A stretch of 64,000 nt of DNA from Candidatus Enterococcus huntleyi. Lineage in GTDB: Bacteria; Bacillota; Bacilli; Lactobacillales; Enterococcaceae. Positions within the stretch are counted from its first letter, which is position 1; each line of letters begins with the position of its first letter. Location: assembly GCF_009933175.1 (NCBI RefSeq), contig NZ_MAEJ01000030.1, forward strand, positions 62,001 to 126,000, written 5' to 3'. Below are positions 37,755 to 44,755 of this stretch, one piece after another. The notes under the pieces are model-generated. The model saw nothing but the letters and a program-made list of their open reading frames with translations. It searched no databases and was not told where the DNA came from. The position numbers and the translations under genes were made by a program.

Positions 37755-38654
37755 ATGAGTTTAGCAACATTTTTAGAGTTAGTTGAGTTTAAAGCCAAGA
37801 CGGCGAGTGTTTTTCCGTTTTTTATTGGCCTGTGTTATAGCTGGTATAAGTATCAATCGATTCATATTTCTTATGTCCTTATTTATTTTATTGCGATGTT
37901 TATTTTCAATATGGCGGTGGATATTTTAGATAACTATAACGATTATCATCATGCAACAGACGTCCATGACTACAAGGAAAAGACCAATATTATTGGCCGT
38001 GAAAATATTCCCTTGCCGCTAGTTTTTCGTCTGATGGTGGGCATGATTATCGTTTCTGCTGTCTTAGGGATTGGCCTATCGGTTGTGGTCGGCTGGCCGC
38101 TGCTAATAATGGGTATCTATTGTTATTTAGTGGGTATTTTTTATTCCTCAGGACCGCGTCCATTATCCAGTCTGCCTTTGGGTGAATTCTTTTCAGGATT
38201 TACGATGGGCTTTATGATTTCCTTGATTTGTGTGTATCTAAATACTTACGAATCGTTTCAATGGACTTTTGAAACGGTTGGAGGGATAATTTTAATATCC
38301 CTTCCAAACACACTTTGGATTGCAAATTTAATGCTAGCAAATAATATCTGTGATCTTGAAGAAGATGAAAAAAATGAGCGGTATACCTTGGTTCATTATT
38401 TGGGTAAGGCACGTTCAATAAAACTATTTGTGTTATTTAATGTCGTGGCTTTATTGAGCATAGTAGCCTCAGTAGTGCTTGAGTTAGCACCTATCTGGGT
38501 CTTAGCGAGTTTGTTAATAGTACCGATTATTATCAAACAGATTCGATTATTCTTAAAGGAACAAAAGAAACAAACAACATTTATTTGTGCAATCCGTATA
38601 TTAGCGTTGGGTGCATTTGCCCAAGTAGTCAGCTTTTTAATAGGGATTATATGA
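37755..38654 (+). CDS. menA: DHNA polyprenyltransferase MenA (UbiA family)
   Basis: Integral membrane prenyltransferase of 299 residues joining the isoprenoid chain to 1,4-dihydroxy-2-naphthoate, which gives demethylmenaquinol. The first Asp-rich motif lies in NMAVDILDNYNDYHHATDVHD, the second in NNICDLEEDEKNERYTLVHYLG; about nine helices. No methyltransferase (menG) or head-group genes (menFDHCEB) are in the window, so the quinone head is made elsewhere or imported as DHNA. It is 18 nt upstream of the NADH dehydrogenase gene, forming a respiratory pair. Confidence 0.9.
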   Translation: MSLATFLELVEFKAKTASVFPFFIGLCYSWYKYQSIHISYVLIYFIAMFIFNMAVDILDNYNDYHHATDVHDYKEKTNIIGRENIPLPLVFRLMVGMIIVSAVLGIGLSVVVGWPLLIMGIYCYLVGIFYSSGPRPLSSLPLGEFFSGFTMGFMISLICVYLNTYESFQWTFETVGGIILISLPNTLWIANLMLANNICDLEEDEKNERYTLVHYLGKARSIKLFVLFNVVALLSIVASVVLELAPIWVLASLLIVPIIIKQIRLFLKEQKKQTTFICAIRILALGAFAQVVSFLIGII

Positions 38655-38672
38655 TAAGGAGAGCGAAACAAG

Positions 38673-39881
38673 ATGAAAGAAATAGTTATTTTAGGAGCAG
38701 GTTATGCAGGTTTGCGGACATTGAGAGAGTTACAAAAGAGCAAAGAGGAATTTCATATCACATTAGTTGATCAAAATACGTATCATTTCGAAGCGACTGA
38801 TTTGCATGAAGTTGCAGCAGGCACACAACCGAAAGAAAAAATTACGTATCCAATCAAAGATGTGGTTAATCCAGAAAAGACCACCTTCATTCAAGCCACA
38901 GTCACAAAAATTGATCGCGACAGTCAAAAAGTAGCCTTAGCAACGGGTCAAGAATTAGCGTATGACTATTTAGTGGTCGGTTTAGGTTTCCAATCTGAAT
39001 CATTTGGCATTCCTGGCGTTTCTGAAAATGCCTTAGAAATGGTCGATGTGGATTCGGCGGTTAAAGTCAATCAACATATTCATGAAATGATGCGTCAATA
39101 TGCGGCAACTAAGAATGAGGATTTCTTAAAAATTGTCGTCTGTGGTGCTGGCTTCACTGGGATTGAACTCTTAGGTTCACTTGTTGAAGGTAAGAAAGAA
39201 ATGGCTGAAATTGCTGGCGTAACGCCAGATAAAATTCAAATTTATTGCGTTGAAGCTGTGACTCGTTTACTCCCAATGTTTGATGAAAAATTAGCCGATT
39301 ATGCTATCAAACATCTTACTGATTGGGGTGTGCAATGGCGCACAGGTAAACCAATCAAAGAAATCAAACCAGGAATTGTTGTTTACCAAGATGATGCTGA
39401 CACTGGTGCGAGGAAAGAACTTGCTGCTAAAACAATTATTTGGACAACCGGAGTTAGTGGAAGCCATGTGATGGGTGAATCTGGCTTTGCTGAACGTCGT
39501 GGACGTGTGATGGTGAGTGAAGATTTAACAGACAATGATCATAAAAATGTCTACGTAATTGGTGACGTTTCTGCAGTCATGGATCCAGAAAGTCAACGTC
39601 CTTATCCAACCACTGCCCAGATTGCTTTGAAGATGGGCTCGATGGCAGCTAAGAATATTCTGCATCAATTGAAAGGTGAAAAAACAGAAACCTTTACCTT
39701 TAAATCTCAAGGCTCTGTTGCCTCTATCGGAAATTCTCATGCGCTAGGACTAGTCGGCAAAACGTCTGTCAAAGGCTATCCAGCTTCATTCATTAAGAAA
39801 ATGATTATGAATAAATCCTTACTAGAAACTGGCGGCGTCAAAGAAACATTAGCCAAAGGTCGCTTTGATTTGTATCATTAA
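38673..39881 (+). CDS. ndh: Type II NADH dehydrogenase (NDH-2)
   Basis: Peripheral membrane FAD enzyme of 402 residues passing electrons from NADH to (demethyl)menaquinone without pumping protons. FAD-binding GAGYAGLRTLRELQ at the N-terminus, NADH-binding GAGFTGIELLGSL near 165, and the second FAD motif NVYVIGDVSAVMD near 295; the quinone-site PTTAQIALKMG follows. SD AGGAGAG lies before ATG 38673. With MenA and cytochrome bd it completes a minimal NADH-quinone-oxygen chain encoded within 10 kb. Confidence 0.92.
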   Translation: MKEIVILGAGYAGLRTLRELQKSKEEFHITLVDQNTYHFEATDLHEVAAGTQPKEKITYPIKDVVNPEKTTFIQATVTKIDRDSQKVALATGQELAYDYLVVGLGFQSESFGIPGVSENALEMVDVDSAVKVNQHIHEMMRQYAATKNEDFLKIVVCGAGFTGIELLGSLVEGKKEMAEIAGVTPDKIQIYCVEAVTRLLPMFDEKLADYAIKHLTDWGVQWRTGKPIKEIKPGIVVYQDDADTGARKELAAKTIIWTTGVSGSHVMGESGFAERRGRVMVSEDLTDNDHKNVYVIGDVSAVMDPESQRPYPTTAQIALKMGSMAAKNILHQLKGEKTETFTFKSQGSVASIGNSHALGLVGKTSVKGYPASFIKKMIMNKSLLETGGVKETLAKGRFDLYH

Positions 39882-39927
39882 GCCGAATTTTTACAAAAAA
39901 ACTTTAAATAGACTTTTAAAAGTCAGA

Positions 39928-39967
39928 AAAATCCAATCGCTAATTTGATTTAGCAATTGGATTTTTT
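39928..39967 (+). terminator. Intrinsic terminator after ndh
   Basis: AAAATCCAAT-GCTAA pairs with TTAGC-ATTGGATTTT, then TTT. A second hairpin with T run (AATGCTA / TAGCATT, 39994-40035) follows, giving a double terminator. The rest up to 40216 shows nothing further. Confidence 0.8.
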
Positions 39968-40215
39968 CAGTTAAGAAGAGTAACAGATGTATAAATGCTA
40001 GAAAGCTTTCGTTATAGGCTTTTTAGCATTTTTTATTTATCTGGAAATCAGTTCTACCATGAAATTTCTAAGAAGCCATTCAAATTTTTTTAGATAGGGT
40101 TATTTTGTTGAGAATTATCATTATCGATTTTTTCAAATTGATATGTAGGAAATTCATTAGCATAAACTTAGTCAGTCATTCCCGTTTAAACCCTCAACTC
40201 GTTGTTGGGAAAATT

Positions 40216-40578
40216 CTATTTGATAGTCAGTAACGTATCTAAGATAGCCATATATTTGTCTTTATTAGGATTATCATTTAATTTTTTCATCAATTCAACC
40301 ATATTATCCCCAAATTCTTCTGCCAGGTTACTTTCTTGCTGGGTTATGTTAAAAAATTCAGAATACTTCACATCTAATCCTTTGAGTAATGCACAGAAAG
40401 TCACCAGAGAAATTTTTACTTTTCTTTTCTCAACTTGAATAATCGTATTGCGACTCATGCCAGATTTTTCGGCTAATAATTCTTGAGACATCCCTTTCTT
40501 TTTACGCAAAGAGATGAGCTGATCTATAATCCGTTGTGCTTCTATAGTTGCAAAAAGTTTGATCTCTTCCTCATTCAT
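40216..40578 (-). CDS. XRE-family (Cro/CI-type HTH) transcriptional regulator
   Basis: 120 residues. Helix-turn-helix at about 18-72 with QLISLRKKKGMSQELLAEKSGMSRNTIIQVEKRK, followed by an acidic C-terminal part of unknown role. ATG 40578 has CGGAGA 6 nt upstream and is preferred over an upstream ATG at 40644 that would add 22 residues without an SD. It sits at the border of the accessory region, divergent from a promoter flanked by two TTTAACTTTAC repeats, and is the natural candidate for a repressor of that promoter. It could also act on the adjacent invertible element. Confidence 0.8.
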   Translation of the reverse strand: MNEEEIKLFATIEAQRIIDQLISLRKKKGMSQELLAEKSGMSRNTIIQVEKRKVKISLVTFCALLKGLDVKYSEFFNITQQESNLAEEFGDNMVELMKKLNDNPNKDKYMAILDTLLTIK

Positions 40579-40643
40579 AGTATTCTCCGTTCTAAAGTAA
40601 TTTAGTTCTAATTTTAAAAGGATTTTGCAATACTTAACATTCA

Positions 40644-40702
40644 TTTAACTTTACTATTCGCTGGTTATGTCAGCTTTAATGTTGTAAAATATTTAACTTT
40701 AC
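40644..40702. promoter_or_regulatory. Pair of 11-bp direct repeats TTTAACTTTAC, candidate operators
   Basis: Exact copies at 40644-40654 and 40692-40702. The second lies inside the spacer of the rightward promoter and the first just upstream of the regulator gene, so both fit operator sites of the XRE protein. Confidence 0.45.
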
Positions 40703-40710
40703 ATTATGAT
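40682..40710 (+). promoter_or_regulatory. Rightward promoter opposite the XRE gene
   Basis: -35 TTGTAA (40682-40687), 17-nt spacer, -10 TATGAT (40705-40710). Confidence 0.5.
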
Positions 40711-41027
40711 AGGTATGTACGAAATAGTATTTTCAGAGGGGATGGATCCTGTGATGTTGGATTGGTAGCCATCTAACGAATAATAAAAAGGAAGAATCAA
40801 AAAAATTTAAATTATAAAAGAGGAGGGAGGACTATCGAACTAAGTAAGAGATTAGTAGCAACTTTTGCCCATCATGGAATTTCACTCACACAGTAGAAAG
40901 CACTAAACTTGTCACACTCGCTGGCTACGTAAGTAATTTACTAACGGTATTGTCAACTATAGAACAAGTTTTTCTAACAAGTTTCCAAATGAATGTAAGC
41001 CCTTTATTTATATATTTTTAACATCAG
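40711..41027 (+). other. Transcript region without intact gene (possible gene remnant or small RNA)
   Basis: Lies between a promoter and a good terminator but contains no ORF above about 25 codons. A strong SD (GAGGAGGGAGG, 40819-40829) precedes a frame that would read ELSKRLVATFAHHGISLTQ up to a TAG, but its first codon is ATC rather than ATG. This may be the relic of a short gene, or the RNA itself may be the product. Confidence 0.35.
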
Positions 41028-41078
41028 AAAAGGAATCTCATCAGCAACTGTCTGCAGAAAAGATTCCTTTTTCATTTT
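41028..41078 (+). terminator. Intrinsic terminator left of the invertible segment
   Basis: AAAAGGAATCT (41028-41038) pairs with AGATTCCTTTT (41061-41071), with T-rich sequence following. Confidence 0.75.
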
Positions 41079-41142
41079 TTTATTCAAACTCGTGCTAATG
41101 CTTGCTTTATCAGCTTTTCTAGTGGTCTTAATAGACAAAAAA

Positions 41143-41170
41143 ATTTCTTGGAAGGACTTATTCCAAGAAA
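41143..41170 (+). repeat. Left inverted repeat (recombinase core-type site)
   Basis: 10-bp arm TTTCTTGGAA (41144-41153), 7-bp spacer GGACTTA, 10-bp arm TTCCAAGAAA (41161-41170). The arms are perfect inverted copies, so one recombinase monomer could bind each arm. Confidence 0.75.
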
Positions 41171-41198
41171 TAAAAATTTTTAATTAATACGGATAGTG

Positions 41199-41255
41199 AG
41201 TATATCAATAAATTTATCCTAAATTAAGAATAATTGATTCCCAAATAAAAGTCAA
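41199..41255 (-). promoter_or_regulatory. Leftward promoters inside the invertible segment
   Basis: Minus strand: TTGACT (41255-41250), 17-nt spacer, TATTCT (41232-41227); and 23 nt further an extended -10 TGA-TATACT (41207-41199). In the orientation seen they point at the left repeat and away from the pilus genes; after inversion they would point at the pilus operon. Confidence 0.5.
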
Positions 41256-41262
41256 TTATTTT
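41234..41262 (+). promoter_or_regulatory. Candidate promoter of the recombinase gene
   Basis: TTGATT (41234-41239), 17-nt spacer, TATTTT (41257-41262). It overlaps the leftward promoter around a perfect 9-bp dyad (AATAATTGA 41229-41237 / TCAATTATT 41252-41260). Confidence 0.4.
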
Positions 41263-41337
41263 CGATAACATTAATTATATAAAGGCGTAACTCTTGTAGT
41301 GACTGCGTTTTAGCGGACTTGTATCTTAGTTTTTTTT

Positions 41338-41357
41338 AGCCGTCAAATAAGCCGTCA
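41338..41357 (+). repeat. Paired AGCCGTCA repeats, upstream set
   Basis: AGCCGTCA at 41338-41345 and 41350-41357, 12 bp apart, between the recombinase promoter and start codon. The same pair with the same spacing recurs at 42630-42649. Candidate arm-type binding sites of the recombinase. Confidence 0.55.
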
Positions 41358-41377
41358 AGAATGAAAGGATGAAGATC

Positions 41378-42475
41378 ATGGCCCGAAGGGGAGAAAATAT
41401 ATATAAGCGAAAAGATGGACGCTGGGAAGGGCGTTATATAAAGGGACGCCATTCTGACAACAGAATTTATTATGGTTACGTGTATGCACGAACCTATCGT
41501 GAGCTAAAAGAGAAATTATATGAAATGAAAAAATACTATGAAAATAATTACTTTACTTCCAATGAGCTACAATGGACGGTTTCCAAACTACTTGATAATT
41601 GGATGCTTAATGAGTTGCCTCTTCAAGTAAAACCTTCCACTCTTTCAAGCTATCGATATAAGGTAACAAAATATATCCTTCCTTATATAGGTGACATTTC
41701 AATAAAAAAACTCACAAAGAATCATCTCCAACACTTGATTCATCAACTTTTAGAAGAGGGATTGTCAGTCTCGACGATTCGTTTGTCGATTCAGATTTTT
41801 AAAAGTGCATTTAACAGTACGAATGGGGTGAAACACTTGTATACAGCCATTTTCCAAGGTTTACATTATCCATTTTGTGTCAAAAAGAAAATTCGTGCTC
41901 TTTCAAAACAGGAACAAAAAGGCTTGGAGCAAGAAGCCATGAAGACAGAACAAGGCTTGCCAATCCTGTTAGCACTGAATACTGGCTTAAGAATTGGCGA
42001 AATCAGTGCCCTCAAATGGACGGATATCAATTTTGAGAAAAAGGAATTGACGGTTACCAGAACGTTGCAACGAATCTTTAGTACACGCACACAGAAAGTC
42101 ATTCCTCAGACGGAAATTCATGAAGGCTTGGTAAAAAGCACAGCTTCGCATCGAAAAATTCCATTAAATGAAAAAATCTTGCGTATACTAAAAAACCAAG
42201 AAAAAACGAGCGATTATGTCGTCGGTAAAAAAGGACATTTCTTTGAACCACGTACGTTAACTTATCAATTTAAAAAAATAGCTCGTGTCTTAAACTTACA
42301 AAATTTCCATTTTCATCAATTACGCCACACTTTTGCCACGCGCTTGTTAGAGTTGGGCGCAGATATATCTTCCGTGAGCTCATTATTAGGTCATCAATCT
42401 GTGAAAATGACTTTGGATATCTATACGGATTCATTGATGTCTCAAAGGAAAAAATGGATTCGTAAATTAAGCTAA
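41378..42475 (+). CDS. Tyrosine recombinase / integrase (heterobivalent type)
   Basis: 365 residues. N-terminal arm-binding-like domain (RGENIYKRKDGRWEGRYIKG), SAM-like core-binding domain (about 60-160) and catalytic domain with Arg in NTGLRIGEISALKW (about 204), HxxR in HFHQLRHTFATR (about 313-316), His in LLGHQSVKMT and nucleophile Tyr in LDIYTDS (about 348). All catalytic residues are present. ATG 41378 has AAAGGA 8 nt upstream and is preferred over ATG 41369. The family includes Tn916-like and phage integrases, but no excisionase, phage or conjugation genes lie nearby; instead the gene is enclosed by inverted core-type repeats, suggesting a DNA invertase role. Confidence 0.9.
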   Translation: MARRGENIYKRKDGRWEGRYIKGRHSDNRIYYGYVYARTYRELKEKLYEMKKYYENNYFTSNELQWTVSKLLDNWMLNELPLQVKPSTLSSYRYKVTKYILPYIGDISIKKLTKNHLQHLIHQLLEEGLSVSTIRLSIQIFKSAFNSTNGVKHLYTAIFQGLHYPFCVKKKIRALSKQEQKGLEQEAMKTEQGLPILLALNTGLRIGEISALKWTDINFEKKELTVTRTLQRIFSTRTQKVIPQTEIHEGLVKSTASHRKIPLNEKILRILKNQEKTSDYVVGKKGHFFEPRTLTYQFKKIARVLNLQNFHFHQLRHTFATRLLELGADISSVSSLLGHQSVKMTLDIYTDSLMSQRKKWIRKLS

Positions 42476-42497
42476 ATTGAGAAACAGCGGTCATGAA

Positions 42498-42545
42498 AAC
42501 GATTAATTTTCGAGACGATAAATATTAATCGTTATTATTTAATTT
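42498..42545 (+). terminator. Terminator of the recombinase gene
   Basis: Perfect 10-bp stem AACGATTAAT / ATTAATCGTT with T-rich sequence after it. A partial copy of the 3' arm (AACGATTATTATTT) follows 20 bp on. Confidence 0.55.
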
Positions 42546-42629
42546 TTAAAATAACGATTATTATTTCAAAATATCATTTTTATTTTCTTTCTAAAAACCA
42601 TAGTTCGGTTTTTATCTTGTAAAAGTATG

Positions 42630-42649
42630 AGCCGTCAGTTAAGCCGTCA
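42630..42649 (+). repeat. Paired AGCCGTCA repeats, downstream set
   Basis: AGCCGTCA at 42630-42637 and 42642-42649, same orientation and 12-bp period as the upstream set; 39 bp from the right core-type repeat. A small hairpin (CCCTT ... AAGGG, 42661-42677) lies between. Confidence 0.55.
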
Positions 42650-42687
42650 GCAAAATTTAGCCCTTTGCTGGCAAGGGGTTGAGTGCC

Positions 42688-42715
42688 TTTCTTGGAATAA
42701 GTCCTTCCAGGAAAT
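42688..42715 (-). repeat. Right inverted repeat (recombinase core-type site)
   Basis: Arm TTTCTTGGAA (42688-42697), spacer TAAGTCC, the reverse complement of the left spacer, and arm TTCCAGGAAA (42705-42714) with one mismatch to the left site. Confidence 0.75.
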
Positions 42716-42750
42716 AAAAAGGCTATTTATACTATAGTGAAAACTTCATA

Positions 42751-42791
42751 TTTATCAAGTGGAATTATGGGGATAATTCTAATTTGATAAA
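42751..42791. promoter_or_regulatory. 41-bp imperfect palindrome upstream of the pilus operon
   Basis: Outer arms TTTATCAA (42751-42758) and TTGATAAA (42784-42791), inner arms GAATTAT and ATAATTC around a GGGG loop. It lacks a T run, so it is more likely a protein-binding site or leader hairpin than a terminator. Confidence 0.5.
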
Positions 42792-42837
42792 CATTTTATC
42801 CAATACTTTAGGAAATGGAGGTCTAATAATTTTTTGT

Positions 42838-42865
42838 AAGACAGGGATGGTCTGAGCAGTATAAT
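42838..42865 (+). promoter_or_regulatory. Candidate fixed promoter of the pilus operon
   Basis: -35 AAGACA (42838-42843), 16-nt spacer, perfect -10 TATAAT (42860-42865); a ~145-nt leader follows. It lies outside the invertible segment. Confidence 0.45.
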
Positions 42866-43016
42866 GGGAAACTATCTGTATAGAGATTCAAGCAGAATTA
42901 ATGAAGTGTGGACAAGAAATCAAGCATAAAGATTCAAAAAGTAGTACATAACATCCTAGTTTTGACTATGAAAAATTGGGAGACCAATTATTAAGTGAAG
43001 TAAGGGAGCATGAAAA

Positions 43017-44726
43017 ATGAAAACTAAAACTAAAAAATTACTTACAAAAGCGGTAGTAGCAACTACGCTATTTACAGCAGTCGGCTTTGCACCATTGGGG
43101 AGCGTGTTAGTTGCACAAGCGGAGGATATTTCAGCAGATGCAATTGCCGATACATTCTCACACCGTTCGATTACACTTTGGAAATATCAAGTAAGAGATG
43201 CCGCTGATTTAGGCGATCGTGGGACAGGGATTTTTGATCCAACTGTTGATAAACTTGCACTTCCAGGAATCAAATTTACTCTTCAACGTGTGATTCCAGT
43301 CAACGGAGATACTTCTTTAACTGACTCAAGAGAACAATTCTTAGGCACGCATTACACGATTGATCCTACTTTTACTCCAGAGACAATTACAACAGATGCC
43401 GATGGGAAAGCTTATTTTGATTTAGGTGTTGGTCGTGCGAATGACGGGATTTATCTAGTCACTGAGTTGCCAGATGACCGTACTGATTTAACAGCGACAG
43501 AAGGTAAAAAAGTTGGAGTACCAGCGGATCCTTTCTTCGTATACGTACCGCAAACAAACCGTACTGACTTAAGTACATTAATCTATGATGTACAAGTTCA
43601 ACCGAAGAATATCTTGGAAAGTTTAGTCAATCCAGATAAAACAATCAATGGGATAAAAGGTGATTCGGTTCATGCCGCACAAGAATTCCAATGGGAACTT
43701 GCAGCGAAAGTACCAGCTGGTTTATGGCAAGTTGCGACACAGCCTGGTAAGTTAGATATTTATGATGCAGATGGCAATAAATTACCAGATACATACGACA
43801 TGGTTGTTGGGCAACCTATTACAGTTAGCGATCCAAGTGGTTTATTACAACCAAACTTCTCAATGACTGATACATTACACCCAGACTTAGAATACAAAGC
43901 GGATAGTGCAAAAATGCAAGTTAAACAAGGCGATGGTGGCCCATGGACAGATTTAGATCCTACTGACTATACCGTTACTTTTGATCCTGCAACGAATACA
44001 TTAGTAACAAAATTAACGGAAGCTGGTTTAACAAAAGTCGGAACTGAAGCGAATGGCTTTACCGATATTCGTACGATCTTAGTAACGACTGTTCCAGAAC
44101 AATGGAATGGCATCGTAGAGAATGATTTTACGGTTAACTATCAAATTCCTGGTCAAGAACCGAAAACAGTAACGCCACCGCCATTGACACAACCTAAATA
44201 TTTCACAGGTGGATTCGATATTGAAAAAACAGCTGAAGATACAAAAGGTGTGTTAGCAGACGCAGAATTTATGATTGCTTTCACAAAAGAAGATGCAGAA
44301 GCGGGCACATTTATCGGAACAGATGGTAATAAATATGCGAAAGGTGCTACTTTACCTACTGGAGTAGAATTAATTAAAGCAACTTCTGATGCAGATGGTA
44401 AAGCAACATTTGATGGTTTAGCGTTAGATTGGACAGATGCGAATAGCGATAATTATGTACAAGATTCTGAAGTTGAACGGACGTACTGGGTAGTCGAAAC
44501 AAAAGCTCCAGCAGACTACGAAGAACTGAAAGTACCCGTAGAAGTAGTTGTTAACTTAGCAACAGCAGATGATGATTCAATTGAATTAGATATCGTCAAC
44601 AAACGCCAAACTAAATTGCCATTTACTGGGGGCGAAGGTACAACAATTCTTGTGGCAATCGCTTTAGGTGCAATTACTGTTGGTACAGTAGCAATCATGG
44701 TTGACAAAAAACGTCGCAAAGCTTAA
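43017..44726 (+). CDS. Major pilin (LPFTG, isopeptide-forming)
   Basis: Pilus backbone subunit of 569 residues, exported by Sec and polymerised by a class C sortase. Signal peptide 1-35 (cut near AQA-ED). Pilin motif YDVQVQPKN places the linking lysine at K197. Domain order fits D1, D2-type isopeptide domain (about 205-390), and a Cna-B/SpaA-like C-terminal domain with E box YWVVETKAPADY (about 490-501). Sorting signal LPFTG at 534-538, membrane helix and KKRRKA tail. SD AAGGGAG 9 nt upstream of ATG 43017. It is first in the operon and, by analogy with EbpC/SpaA-type systems, the most abundant subunit. Confidence 0.9.
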   Translation: MKTKTKKLLTKAVVATTLFTAVGFAPLGSVLVAQAEDISADAIADTFSHRSITLWKYQVRDAADLGDRGTGIFDPTVDKLALPGIKFTLQRVIPVNGDTSLTDSREQFLGTHYTIDPTFTPETITTDADGKAYFDLGVGRANDGIYLVTELPDDRTDLTATEGKKVGVPADPFFVYVPQTNRTDLSTLIYDVQVQPKNILESLVNPDKTINGIKGDSVHAAQEFQWELAAKVPAGLWQVATQPGKLDIYDADGNKLPDTYDMVVGQPITVSDPSGLLQPNFSMTDTLHPDLEYKADSAKMQVKQGDGGPWTDLDPTDYTVTFDPATNTLVTKLTEAGLTKVGTEANGFTDIRTILVTTVPEQWNGIVENDFTVNYQIPGQEPKTVTPPPLTQPKYFTGGFDIEKTAEDTKGVLADAEFMIAFTKEDAEAGTFIGTDGNKYAKGATLPTGVELIKATSDADGKATFDGLALDWTDANSDNYVQDSEVERTYWVVETKAPADYEELKVPVEVVVNLATADDDSIELDIVNKRQTKLPFTGGEGTTILVAIALGAITVGTVAIMVDKKRRKA

Positions 44727-44755
44727 TTGAGAACAAATGAAAGGATGGATAGGCG

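Larger units (their letters stand above)
41143..42715. mobile_element. Putative invertible DNA segment carrying its own tyrosine recombinase
   Basis: Bounded by 28-bp inverted repeats that match at 27 of 28 positions. Inside are the recombinase gene, two sets of paired AGCCGTCA repeats, and divergent promoters near the left end. Site architecture, gene content and position directly upstream of the pilus operon suggest a site-specific inversion switch. Excision is not expected because the asymmetric spacers are in opposite orientation. Confidence 0.65.

Noticed and set aside
42494-42507. Catabolite-responsive (cre-like) sequence TGAAAACGATTAAT
   Set aside because: The 3' half lacks the conserved CA, and the bases are part of the recombinase terminator stem.
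41143-42715. Integrated phage or conjugative element
   Set aside because: Only the recombinase gene is present; no structural, replication, relaxase or excisionase genes are found, and the flanking core-type repeats are inverted rather than direct.
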